A stretch of DNA of 54,352 bases from Blautia glucerasea (GTDB lineage: Bacteria; Bacillota; Clostridia; Lachnospirales; Lachnospiraceae): the NCBI RefSeq assembly GCF_013304385.1, contig NZ_JAAITU010000026.1, positions 1 through 54,352 of the forward strand, given 5' to 3'. The notes beneath the pieces were generated by a model. The model searched no databases. It was not told the DNA's origin and saw only the letters and a list, made by a program, of their open reading frames with translations. Both the position numbers and the translations under genes were made by a program. Every line of letters starts with the position of its first letter. Position 1 is the stretch's first letter. Positions 17,381-25,402 of the stretch are shown here, one piece after another.

Positions 17381-19507
17381 ATGAAAAGGGAAAAAGCGGA
17401 TGTAATGAAAAATATGCAATACGTATTAAATATGCGGCCTGTCTTGAATAAGGATGCGCTGTTCAGCGATGGGTCTGAGTATTACAGATGTCCGTCAGAA
17501 CCAATGCCGGGTGACACTGTAAAGATACGGTTTCGTACCCAGAAAAATAATGTGGATGCAGTGTATCTGGTTTATGGTGATGTGAGGCAGGAGATGGAGA
17601 TATGGTCTTCCTTCAATGGCTTTGATTATTATGAAACACAGATCAAGATGGGAGAAGATATATTCAGATATCATTTTGAAGTTGTATATGGATGGGTTAC
17701 ATGTTATTACACCTATCAAGGAGTATCAGTCAACTCGGAAGAACGGACAGAGTTTGAAATATACCCAGGTTATCATACGCCTGCATGGGCCAAAGGTGCA
17801 GTGATGTATCAGATCTTTGTTGATCGGTTTTATAATGGGGATCCATCCAATGACGTGGCAACCGGAGAATACTCTTATATTGGGGATGTAAGCGTGCACG
17901 TAGATGACTGGGGAAAGGTTCCGGCAGTAATGGGCGTCCGGGAATTTTATGGTGGTGATCTTCAGGGTATCTTGGATAAGCTGGATTATCTTCAGGATCT
18001 TGGGGTGGAAGTTCTGTATCTGAATCCTGTATTTGTTTCCCCAAGCAACCATAAGTATGATATTCAGGATTATGATTATATTGATCCTCATTATGGAAAG
18101 ATTGTAGAGGACACAGACGAGGGAATTCTACAGAACGGGGATAGGGACAATTCACATGCGTGGAAATATATCCGCCGTGTAACAGACAAAAGAAATCTGG
18201 AAGCCAGCAACCAACTGTTTGCACAGCTAACAGAGGAGATTCATAAGCGTGGCATGAAGATCATCCTGGACGGAGTATTTAATCACTGCGGTTCCTTTAA
18301 TAAATGGATGGACAGAGAGCGGATCTATGAGAATCAGGAAGGCTATCCTAAGGGAGCTTATATTTCGGCTGACAGTCCTTACCGCAATTTCTTCAGTTTT
18401 TATGATCAGAACCGCTGGCCTTACAATCCTTCTTATGATGGATGGTGGGCACATGATACACTTCCCAAGCTGAATTATGAAGGCTCCAGGGAATTATACG
18501 ATTATGTACTTGAGATCGGCAAAAAATGGGTTTCACCTCCTTACAATGTAGATGGCTGGCGTCTGGATGTGGCTGCCGACCTGGGACACAGCAATGAGTT
18601 TAACCATCAGTTCTGGAAGGATTTTCGCAAGGCAGTAAAAGAAGCTAATCCTGAAGCAATCATCCTGGCAGAGCATTATGGCAATCCTGAAAGCTGGCTT
18701 ATGGGTGACGAGTGGGATACAGTTATGAATTATGACGCATTTATGGAGCCTTTAACCTGGTTCCTGACAGGTATGGAAAAGCACAGTGATGAGTACAGGC
18801 AGGATCTGTATGGCAACAGTGATGCATTTATTGGTGCAATGAAGAATCATATGCGTTCCCTTCATATGTCTGCTTTTTACACTGCTATGAATGAGCTTTC
18901 CAATCATGATCATTCCAGGTTCCTTACAAGGACCAACCACAGGGTGGGCAGGATCTCATATGCAGGAGCAGAAGCTGCATCTTCAGGGATCAATCCTGCA
19001 ATTATGAGAGAAGCAGTGGCCGTTCAGATGACATGGCCTGGAGCGCCTACCGTATATTATGGCGATGAGGCAGGAGTCTGCGGCTTTACAGATCCGGACA
19101 ACCGTCGTACTTATCCATGGGGAAGGGAAGATCAAAGCTTGATTGATTTCCACAAGGTGATGATCCGGATCCATAAAGAATACGGATTCCTTCGGGAAGG
19201 CTCCCTGAAGTTCCTCTGGAATGATTATCAAGGCTTGTGCTATGGCCGTTTCTCCAATGATGAACAGATGATCGTGATTCTGAATAACCGGGATTATGAC
19301 CGGGATGTGGAGATCGAGGTATGGCAGACAGGTATCAGCCGTCTGGAGGAAGCAACCCTTAAAAGAATCCTTCTGACCTACAGGGATGGGTTTACAACAG
19401 AGGAATACAGCTATATTGCCAATGCAGGTGTGATACATGTGCCAATGCCGGCTTTTGGAGCGATGATCCTGTATCATAAATGTGATGATACTGTGTCAGA
19501 GAAATAA
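17381..19507 (+). CDS. GH13 alpha-amylase / neopullulanase-like glycosidase
   Basis: A 708-aa cytoplasmic enzyme with no signal peptide, expected to hydrolyse maltodextrins or cyclodextrins taken up by the cell. An N-terminal beta-sandwich (about 10-125) resembles the CBM34-type domain of neopullulanases. The catalytic barrel shows the four GH13 regions: ILDGVFNHCG (about 294-303), GWRLDVAADLGHSNE (about 388-402, nucleophile Asp), IILAEHYGNPESW (about 427-439, acid/base Glu) and NELSNHDHSRFL (about 503-514, third Asp). TVYYGDEAGVCG follows. A C-terminal beta domain ends the protein. GAGG lies before the ATG at 17381. It stands alone upstream of fba. Confidence 0.92.
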   Translation: MKREKADVMKNMQYVLNMRPVLNKDALFSDGSEYYRCPSEPMPGDTVKIRFRTQKNNVDAVYLVYGDVRQEMEIWSSFNGFDYYETQIKMGEDIFRYHFEVVYGWVTCYYTYQGVSVNSEERTEFEIYPGYHTPAWAKGAVMYQIFVDRFYNGDPSNDVATGEYSYIGDVSVHVDDWGKVPAVMGVREFYGGDLQGILDKLDYLQDLGVEVLYLNPVFVSPSNHKYDIQDYDYIDPHYGKIVEDTDEGILQNGDRDNSHAWKYIRRVTDKRNLEASNQLFAQLTEEIHKRGMKIILDGVFNHCGSFNKWMDRERIYENQEGYPKGAYISADSPYRNFFSFYDQNRWPYNPSYDGWWAHDTLPKLNYEGSRELYDYVLEIGKKWVSPPYNVDGWRLDVAADLGHSNEFNHQFWKDFRKAVKEANPEAIILAEHYGNPESWLMGDEWDTVMNYDAFMEPLTWFLTGMEKHSDEYRQDLYGNSDAFIGAMKNHMRSLHMSAFYTAMNELSNHDHSRFLTRTNHRVGRISYAGAEAASSGINPAIMREAVAVQMTWPGAPTVYYGDEAGVCGFTDPDNRRTYPWGREDQSLIDFHKVMIRIHKEYGFLREGSLKFLWNDYQGLCYGRFSNDEQMIVILNNRDYDRDVEIEVWQTGISRLEEATLKRILLTYRDGFTTEEYSYIANAGVIHVPMPAFGAMILYHKCDDTVSEK

Positions 19508-19544
19508 ACGGCGAAATAGCGATACAGTGCAATTATAATATTTT

Positions 19545-19574
19545 TTGTAAAAATATAGACGAAAGCTGTAAAAT
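19545..19574 (+). promoter_or_regulatory. Probable fba promoter
   Basis: TTGTAA (19545-19550) and TAAAAT (19569-19574) are separated by 18 bp, with TG just upstream of the -10. It lies 63 bp before the fba start. Confidence 0.55.
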
Positions 19575-19636
19575 CTGCTAAAATACATCTTAGACGGGTG
19601 CAAAGACTGTACCCAGAAAGATAGGAGGAATTTATC

Positions 19637-20500
19637 ATGTTAGTAAGTGCTACAGAGATGCTTCAGAAAGCAAAGGCCGGCCATTATGCAGTCGGACAGT
19701 TCAATATCAACAATCTTGAGTGGACAAAGGCCATTCTTCTTACCGCACAGGAGCTGAATTCCCCGGTTATCCTGGGAGTTTCCGAGGGTGCTGGTAAATA
19801 TATGACAGGATTTAAGACCGTTGTGGGAATGGTGAACGGTATGATGGAGGAACTTAATATCACAGTTCCGGTTGCCCTTCATCTTGACCATGGTACTTAT
19901 GACGGATGCTTGAAATGTGTAGAGGCAGGATTTTCATCCATTATGTTCGATGGATCTCATTATCCAATCGAGGAGAACGTAGAAAAGACAAAAGAGCTTG
20001 TTAAGATCACAAGAGAGCATGGCATGTCCCTTGAGGCAGAGGTTGGCTCTATCGGTGGCGAGGAAGACGGCGTTATTGGTATGGGTGAGTGTGCAGATCC
20101 TAACGAGTGCAAGATGGTTGCAGATCTTGGCATTGATTTCCTGGCCGCAGGTATCGGTAACATCCATGGTAAATATCCTGCAAACTGGCAGGGCTTAAGC
20201 TTTGAGACTCTGGATGCTATCCAGAAGCTTACAGGCGACATGCCGTTAGTACTTCATGGTGGTACAGGTATTCCTACAGATATGATCAAGAAAGCTATCG
20301 ATCTTGGTGTTTCTAAGATCAATGTAAATACAGAGTGTCAGCTTTCATTTGCAGCAGCTACACGTAAGTATATCGAGGAAGGCAAAGATCTGCAGGGTAA
20401 AGGATTTGACCCAAGAAAGCTTCTTGCTCCTGGATATGAAGCAATTAAAGCAACAGTTAAAGAAAAAATGGAAATCTTCGGTTCCGTTGGAAAAGCCTGA
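19637..20500 (+). CDS. fba: Class II fructose-bisphosphate aldolase
   Basis: A 287-aa zinc-dependent aldolase that splits fructose-1,6-bisphosphate in glycolysis (or reverses in gluconeogenesis). Class II motifs are GQFNINNLEW (about 20-29), VALHLDHGTYDGCLKCVEAGFSS around the catalytic Asp and zinc His (about 78-100), and SLEAEVGSIGGEEDG (about 133-147). The other zinc ligands are in GIGNIHGKYP (about 173-182) and LVLHGGTGIP (about 206-215), and the phosphate-binding INVNTECQ follows. AGGAGG lies 8 bp before the ATG. A tagatose-bisphosphate substrate cannot be fully excluded. Confidence 0.95.
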   Translation: MLVSATEMLQKAKAGHYAVGQFNINNLEWTKAILLTAQELNSPVILGVSEGAGKYMTGFKTVVGMVNGMMEELNITVPVALHLDHGTYDGCLKCVEAGFSSIMFDGSHYPIEENVEKTKELVKITREHGMSLEAEVGSIGGEEDGVIGMGECADPNECKMVADLGIDFLAAGIGNIHGKYPANWQGLSFETLDAIQKLTGDMPLVLHGGTGIPTDMIKKAIDLGVSKINVNTECQLSFAAATRKYIEEGKDLQGKGFDPRKLLAPGYEAIKATVKEKMEIFGSVGKA

Positions 20501-20517
20501 GAATCCATGTAATATAC

Positions 20518-20546
20518 AAGGGGATGCTGCAATGCAGTGTCCCCTT
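20518..20546 (+). terminator. Strong hairpin after fba without a T-tract
   Basis: AAGGGGATGCTGC (20518-20530) pairs with GCAGTGTCCCCTT (20534-20546) over 13 bp around a 3-nt loop. The T-tract is weak (CTATATT). It may reduce read-through into the acetyltransferase gene or protect the fba mRNA 3' end. Confidence 0.6.
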
Positions 20547-20577
20547 CTATATTGCAATACGAGGAGAGAAAATTATT

Positions 20578-21786
20578 ATGAATAAGAAAAATCTGAAAAT
20601 GGGACCGGTAGGACCTGAATACATGGAACAGTACAATGCACTGCTTCGCTATGTATTTCAGGTTACAGACCAGGAACTGAATTCTGTAGGATGGAAAGAA
20701 AAGGAGATCATCAGGGCAAAATTCCCTACCATGAAACGGGCTGATGTGATTGGCTGGTTTGATGATGGCACATTGGTTTCTCAGGTGGCCGTTTACCCGA
20801 TGAAGGTTCAGATTTTTGGAAAGACCTATTCCATGGGCGGACTGACAGGAGTGGGCACTTATCCGGAATACACAAATATGGGGCTGATGCACAGGCTTCT
20901 GGAGCAGGCTCTGGAAAATATGCGGAAAAAGAAACAGTATATCTGCTATCTTTATCCTTATTCCATTCCCTATTACAGACGAAAAGGCTGGGAGCTGATC
21001 TCAGACAAGATTTCTTATGAGATTAAGGATTACCAGCTGCCTAAGAAGAAATGGGTATCAGGTGATGTACGCAGAGTTGACACTGACAGCAAAGAACTGA
21101 AGGATACATATGACCGATATGCAGCTCATACCCATGGAGCCATTATCCGTGATTCCCTTGCCTGGAATGAATACTGGCTGTGGGATCGGGATGATATTAT
21201 GGCAGCTATCTATTACAATGCACAGGATGAGCCGGATGGTTATGTGATCTATTGGATTGAGAATGAGGTTTTTCATATCAAAGATATGATTTTTAACAAT
21301 GAAGAAGCCAGAACCGGTCTATGGAATTTTGTATCGGCTCATTTTTCTATGATCAATCAGGTAGAAGGAGATACCTACACAGATGAACCGTTGGCGTTTC
21401 TTCTGGAAGATGCGGAGATCAAAGAAGTGATTTCCCCATATTATATGGGAAGAATCGTGGATTTTGCAGCTTTTGTGGCAGAGTATCCTTTTAAACCGGA
21501 CATTACTGAAAGAGAATGGCGCTTTACTTTGACAGATCCTGTAATGGAGTGTAATCAGGGGGCTTTCCTGTTAAAAATCTCCAGAGAAGGTAAAGGATGG
21601 GCAGAGCGGATCAGTCAGCCCTGCCAGGATCAGATCAGTATCCAGACAATGACCACCATGCTGATGGGATATAAGCGCCCGGATTATCTGGCCAGGATTG
21701 GGCGGCTAAAGGCTGGTGAGCATATTATTGACATGCTGGAAGATGCCATTGAACAGCAGACTCCTTATATATCCGATTATTTTTGA
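20578..21786 (+). CDS. Eis-like GNAT acetyltransferase with C-terminal SCP2-type domain
   Basis: A 402-aa protein of the Eis/DUF4901-like tandem GNAT group. The first GNAT domain carries FDDGTLVSQVAVYPMKV and the acetyl-CoA loop GGLTGVGTYPEYTNMGLMHRLL (about 81-102), then CYLYPYSIPYYRRKGWELIS (about 122-141). A second GNAT-like domain covers about 170-285, and a C-terminal sterol-carrier-like fold about 295-400 (FTLTDPVMECNQGAFLLKIS). Relatives acetylate amines, including aminoglycosides, but the substrate here is unknown. The start at 20578 follows GAGGAGAG; the upstream in-frame codons lie within the hairpin and are not expected to be translated. Confidence 0.85.
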   Translation: MNKKNLKMGPVGPEYMEQYNALLRYVFQVTDQELNSVGWKEKEIIRAKFPTMKRADVIGWFDDGTLVSQVAVYPMKVQIFGKTYSMGGLTGVGTYPEYTNMGLMHRLLEQALENMRKKKQYICYLYPYSIPYYRRKGWELISDKISYEIKDYQLPKKKWVSGDVRRVDTDSKELKDTYDRYAAHTHGAIIRDSLAWNEYWLWDRDDIMAAIYYNAQDEPDGYVIYWIENEVFHIKDMIFNNEEARTGLWNFVSAHFSMINQVEGDTYTDEPLAFLLEDAEIKEVISPYYMGRIVDFAAFVAEYPFKPDITEREWRFTLTDPVMECNQGAFLLKISREGKGWAERISQPCQDQISIQTMTTMLMGYKRPDYLARIGRLKAGEHIIDMLEDAIEQQTPYISDYF

Positions 21787-21919
21787 TATATTTTCCTGTA
21801 TGTATTTGACAAAAATTACATAAACATGTAAAAAAAAACATACGTTGTTTATAAAAAATGAAAAAAGAACATATTTCTTGAAATTTTAATATAGTGCATT
21901 TGGGTTGAAAGCTATAAAA

Positions 21920-21995
21920 TATAATCAACGTGAACGGGGGTGGTTGAACATCCCGGATTCAGCGTATAAGACGCAGCGGATCTGTTAAGGATCCG
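21920..21995 (+). promoter_or_regulatory. -10 element and three-hairpin leader upstream of the sugar-binding protein gene
   Basis: TATAAT at 21920-21925 lacks a clear -35. It is followed by three consecutive small hairpins: 21937-21954 (GGGGTG/CATCCC), 21962-21974 (GCGT/ACGC) and 21977-21995 (CGGATC/GATCCG). They end about 35 nt before the start codon. No riboswitch class was recognised. Confidence 0.45.
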
Positions 21996-22031
21996 ACCAA
22001 AAATGATTCTCATGAAAAGGAGAGACAAAAA

Positions 22032-23306
22032 ATGAAGATGAGAAAATCAATGGCAATGGGACTTGCAGCAGTTATGGCAGCATCCATGATTCCGGCTGTA
22101 CCGGCAATGGCAGACGATGCTACAGGAAAGGTATATTATCTGAACTTTAAACCAGAAGCTGATGAAGCTTGGCAGAACCTTGCAAAAGCTTACACAGAGG
22201 AGACTGGTGTAGATGTACAGGTTGTTACAGCAGCTTCCGGACAGTATGAGACAACTCTTCAGTCTGAGATGGCTAAGAGCGATGCTCCTACTCTGTTCCA
22301 GGTAAACGGACCGGTTGGACTGAAAAGCTGGAAAGATTACTGCTATGATCTGAAAGATTCCGATATCTATTCACAGCTTACTTCCGATACTTACACTGTT
22401 AAAGACGGTGACGCTGTTGATGGTATTGCATATGTTATCGAGACTTATGGCCTGATCGTAAACAAAACTCTTCTTGAGAAAGCTGGATACACACTGGACG
22501 ACATCAAGAGTTTTGATGATCTGAAGAAAGTTGCTGATGATATCCAGGCAAGAAAAGATGAGCTTGGTATCAAAGGTGCATTCACATGTGCAGGTATGGA
22601 CGGATCCTCCGACTGGAGATTCAAGACACATCTTGCAAACCTTCCACTCTACTATGAGTACAAAGATAAAGGCGTAGATGATGCAGACACAATCGAAGGT
22701 ACATATCTTGACAACTACAAGAATGTATTTGATCTGTACATCACAGATTCTACATGTGACGGTGCTGATCTTTCCGCTAAGACAGCTGATGATTCCCGTA
22801 ATGAGTTCATCAATAGCGAAGCAGTATTCTATCAGAATGGTACATGGGAGTATGCAGAGCTGTCTAAAACATTCAGCGATGACGAGCTGGCTATGATCCC
22901 GATCTACTTTGGTGTAGATGATGAGAACGAAGGACTTGCAACAGGTACAGAGAACTACTGGTGTGTAAACAAAGAAGCATCTGAAGAAGATATTCAGGCA
23001 ACACTGGATTTCATGAACTGGTGTGTAACTTCTGAGACAGGTACAAAGGCTATGAATGAGGATATGGGCTTCACAATTCCTTTCAAAACAGCTGCAGAAT
23101 CTACAAACGTATTTGTTAAACAGGATCAGGAATACACAGAAGCTGGTCTGACACCTGTATCATGGAACTTTACAACAATGCCTTCTGAAGAGTGGAAGAA
23201 CGGTGTTGGTACAGCTCTTACTTCTTATGCAGCTGGTGGTTCCTGGGATGATGTTGTATCTGCATTCGTTGACGGATGGGCAACAGAGAAAGCTCTGACT
23301 GAGTAA
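22032..23306 (+). CDS. Extracellular sugar-binding protein of an ABC importer (non-lipoprotein signal)
   Basis: A 424-aa solute-binding protein of the MalE/UgpB-like carbohydrate group. Residues 1-27 are a signal peptide ending AVPAMA-DD. No Cys occurs in the first 60 residues, so the usual Gram-positive lipid anchor is missing. Family features include NFKPEADEAWQNLAKAYTEETG (about 37-58), PTLFQVNGPVGLKSW (about 91-105), YGLIVNKTLLEKAGY (about 137-151), QNGTWEY (about 275-281) and the C-terminal WATEKAL. GGAGAG precedes the ATG. It heads a three-gene importer; a hairpin at 23362 separates it from the permeases. The sugar cannot be read from sequence. Confidence 0.9.
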   Translation: MKMRKSMAMGLAAVMAASMIPAVPAMADDATGKVYYLNFKPEADEAWQNLAKAYTEETGVDVQVVTAASGQYETTLQSEMAKSDAPTLFQVNGPVGLKSWKDYCYDLKDSDIYSQLTSDTYTVKDGDAVDGIAYVIETYGLIVNKTLLEKAGYTLDDIKSFDDLKKVADDIQARKDELGIKGAFTCAGMDGSSDWRFKTHLANLPLYYEYKDKGVDDADTIEGTYLDNYKNVFDLYITDSTCDGADLSAKTADDSRNEFINSEAVFYQNGTWEYAELSKTFSDDELAMIPIYFGVDDENEGLATGTENYWCVNKEASEEDIQATLDFMNWCVTSETGTKAMNEDMGFTIPFKTAAESTNVFVKQDQEYTEAGLTPVSWNFTTMPSEEWKNGVGTALTSYAAGGSWDDVVSAFVDGWATEKALTE

Positions 23307-23361
23307 TTTGTGTAAAGTATATCCAAAACCTTTCAAGGATTTGGATGTTGGTGTAAAGAGA

Positions 23362-23391
23362 AGGGGGAGGCAGTAAGTATGGCCTCCCCTT
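23362..23391 (+). terminator. Attenuator-like hairpin between binding protein and permease genes
   Basis: AGGGGGAGGC (23362-23371) pairs with GCCTCCCCTT (23382-23391) with one bulged G and a short T-run. A smaller hairpin (CCAAAACCTT/AAGGATTTGG, 23322-23343) lies just upstream. Such structures usually keep binding-protein mRNA in excess over permease mRNA. Confidence 0.75.
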
Positions 23392-23481
23392 TCCACATGA
23401 AAGACGTAGTCTTACGAAAAGAGGGCCTGGAGTGCAGAAACTGCAGGCACACAGGAATTAAATGAAGTAGGAGGAGCAGAG

Positions 23482-24336
23482 ATGGTAGGAAAATCTCTTA
23501 AAAAGTGGTGGCCTGTCTTTGTGTTACCAACACTTGCAGCGTTTATCATTGGTTTTTTATGGCCTTTCATCTGGGGTATTTATCTTTCATTTTGTAAATT
23601 TACTACAGTTAAAGATGTGACTTTCGTTGGCCTTGCCAACTATCAGAAGATTTTAATCGGCGGAGACTTCAGTTATGCATTCTGGCTGACGGTTGTTTTT
23701 GCATTTGTTTCAAGTATTCTTATTAATGTACTTGCTTTTTCCGTTGCACTTGCACTGACAAAAGGTTACAAAGGAACTAATGTGTTCCGTACAGTATTCT
23801 TTATGCCGAACCTGATTGGTGGTATTGTGCTTGGTTATATTTGGCAGACTTTGATCAATGGTCTTCTGTCCATGTGGGGACAGCCGCTGCTGAAGTTATC
23901 TGCCAGAAACGGATTTATTGGAATGATCATACTGCTTTTATGGCAGCAGATCGGATATATGATGATCATTTATGTTGCTGGTCTTAACAACGTATCTCCG
24001 GATCTTATCGAAGCAGCCAAGATTGATGGAGCTACTTCCAGACAGATCCTGTTTAAGATCAAGATCCCGATGATCATGCCGTCTGTAACTATTTGTACAT
24101 TCCTTACCCTTACTAATGGATTCAAGATGTTTGACCAGAACTTGTCCCTGACAGGTGGTGATCCGGGCAAGCAGTCCCAGTTGCTGGCATTGAACATTTA
24201 CGATACATTCTATGGGCGAAGCGGCCCACAGTGGAAAGGCATCGGCCAGGCCAAAGCAGTTGTATTCTTTGTACTTGTAATTGTTATTGCTTTGGTACAG
24301 CTTCGCGCAACATCATCTAAGGAGGTGCAGGCATAA
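23482..24336 (+). CDS. Sugar ABC transporter permease, MalF/MsmF-like
   Basis: A 284-aa membrane permease with six predicted helices, the first at about 10-33. The cytoplasmic EAA loop, which contacts the ATPase, is LIEAAKIDGATSRQILFKIKIPMI (about 175-198), with the EAA---G pattern kept. The ending STGLRA-type tail and QNLSLTGGDPGKQSQLLALNIY (about 218-239) are typical of the CUT1 group. The start follows AGGAGGAG. The stop overlaps the next permease start by one base. No ATPase gene is nearby, so a shared MsmX-like ATPase encoded elsewhere is expected. Confidence 0.92.
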   Translation: MVGKSLKKWWPVFVLPTLAAFIIGFLWPFIWGIYLSFCKFTTVKDVTFVGLANYQKILIGGDFSYAFWLTVVFAFVSSILINVLAFSVALALTKGYKGTNVFRTVFFMPNLIGGIVLGYIWQTLINGLLSMWGQPLLKLSARNGFIGMIILLLWQQIGYMMIIYVAGLNNVSPDLIEAAKIDGATSRQILFKIKIPMIMPSVTICTFLTLTNGFKMFDQNLSLTGGDPGKQSQLLALNIYDTFYGRSGPQWKGIGQAKAVVFFVLVIVIALVQLRATSSKEVQA

Positions 24337-25196
24337 TGGCAAAGAATAAAGTTATTGCAGATAAACCAAAGAAAAAAAGTATTGTGCCTACGATTATCCT
24401 TTCCATTATCTCTGTGGCCTGGATCTATCCGATCGTAATGATCCTGCTCAATTCTCTGAAGATTGAATCAGCAATCACTACATCCGGGGTATTTAAGTTT
24501 CCTACAGAAGAGACCTGGAATGGCATTAAGAACTTTGTTGCCAGTGTTACACAGATGGATTTCCTTGCATCTTTCTGGTACAGCCTTGTAATCTCAGTGA
24601 TGTCTGTAGCACTGATCCTGCTGTGCTGCTCCATGTGTGCATGGTACATTGTCCGTGTAAACGGTGCACTTTCTAAGATTTTGTATTACCTTTGTGTATT
24701 CAGTATGGTTGTACCTTTCCAGATGGTTATGTTCACCCTGGCAAAGACAGCAGATACACTTCGTCTGAACAATCCGTATTTCATCTGCATCATCTACCTT
24801 GGATTTGGTGCTGGTTTGGCAGTATTTATGTTTACCGGTTTCGTAAAAGGAAGTCCTCTGGAGATTGAGGAAGCAGCTATGATTGACGGCTGCAGCCCAC
24901 TGCAGGTTTTCTTCAAGATCCTGGTTCCGATCCTGAAACCGACCATTATTTCCACTGCAATTCTGGAAATGATGTGGGTATGGAATGATTATCTTCTGCC
25001 TACACTGGTGCTGGATATTAAGAAGTACCGTACCATCCCTATGGCAATCCAGTATTTCCGTGGAAGCTACGGACATGTACAGATGGGACCGATGATGGCA
25101 AGTATTATGATCGACATTATTCCTATCATTGTAATGTATCTGGTTTGCCAGAAATATATCATTGAAGGTGTAGTTGCAGGAGCAGTAAAAGGCTGA
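24336..25196 (+). CDS. Sugar ABC transporter permease, MalG/MsmG-like
   Basis: A 286-aa partner permease with six helices after a basic N-terminus (MAKNKVIADKPKKKS). The EAA loop is LEIEEAAMIDGCSPLQVFFKILVPIL (about 178-203). MMWVWNDYLLPTLVL (about 211-225) is the conserved region of the G-type CUT1 permeases. It starts at the TAATG overlap with the preceding permease and has GGAGG just upstream, so the two are translationally coupled. It ends the importer operon; a terminator follows at 25288. Confidence 0.92.
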   Translation: MAKNKVIADKPKKKSIVPTIILSIISVAWIYPIVMILLNSLKIESAITTSGVFKFPTEETWNGIKNFVASVTQMDFLASFWYSLVISVMSVALILLCCSMCAWYIVRVNGALSKILYYLCVFSMVVPFQMVMFTLAKTADTLRLNNPYFICIIYLGFGAGLAVFMFTGFVKGSPLEIEEAAMIDGCSPLQVFFKILVPILKPTIISTAILEMMWVWNDYLLPTLVLDIKKYRTIPMAIQYFRGSYGHVQMGPMMASIMIDIIPIIVMYLVCQKYIIEGVVAGAVKG

Positions 25197-25287
25197 TTTA
25201 TTAGCAGCCCGTTCTATAGAATTATAAAACTGGTATTATTCAATCAAATTTAATCTTTTCAAGATGTTCATTGAATGATAAAATAGA

Positions 25288-25327
25288 GATAGTTCCATGC
25301 ATTTATGCGGGGAACTATCTTTATTTG
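25288..25327 (+). terminator. Terminator of the ABC importer operon
   Basis: GATAGTTCC (25288-25296) pairs with GGAACTATC (25311-25319); inside it GCAT pairs with ATGC. TTTATTT follows. Confidence 0.75.
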
Positions 25328-25343
25328 ACTAACCGAAAGTTTT

Positions 25344-25372
25344 TGTAACTGTAAAGATACTGAACAGTTACA
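25344..25372. promoter_or_regulatory. Inverted repeat upstream of the response regulator gene
   Basis: TGTAACTGT (25344-25352) and ACAGTTACA (25364-25372) are perfect 9-bp arms around 11 bp, 30 bp before the start at 25403. It could be an operator for the encoded AraC-type regulator or a small RNA hairpin. No convincing sigma-A hexamers accompany it. Confidence 0.5.
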
Positions 25373-25402
25373 GGATTTTATGATCATAGACGGGGTGCTT
25401 GA

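Noticed and set aside
19500-22031. Catabolite-response (cre) sites near the amylase and sugar importer
   Set aside because: No sequence close to the TGWAANCGNTNWCA consensus was seen in the upstream regions of these genes.
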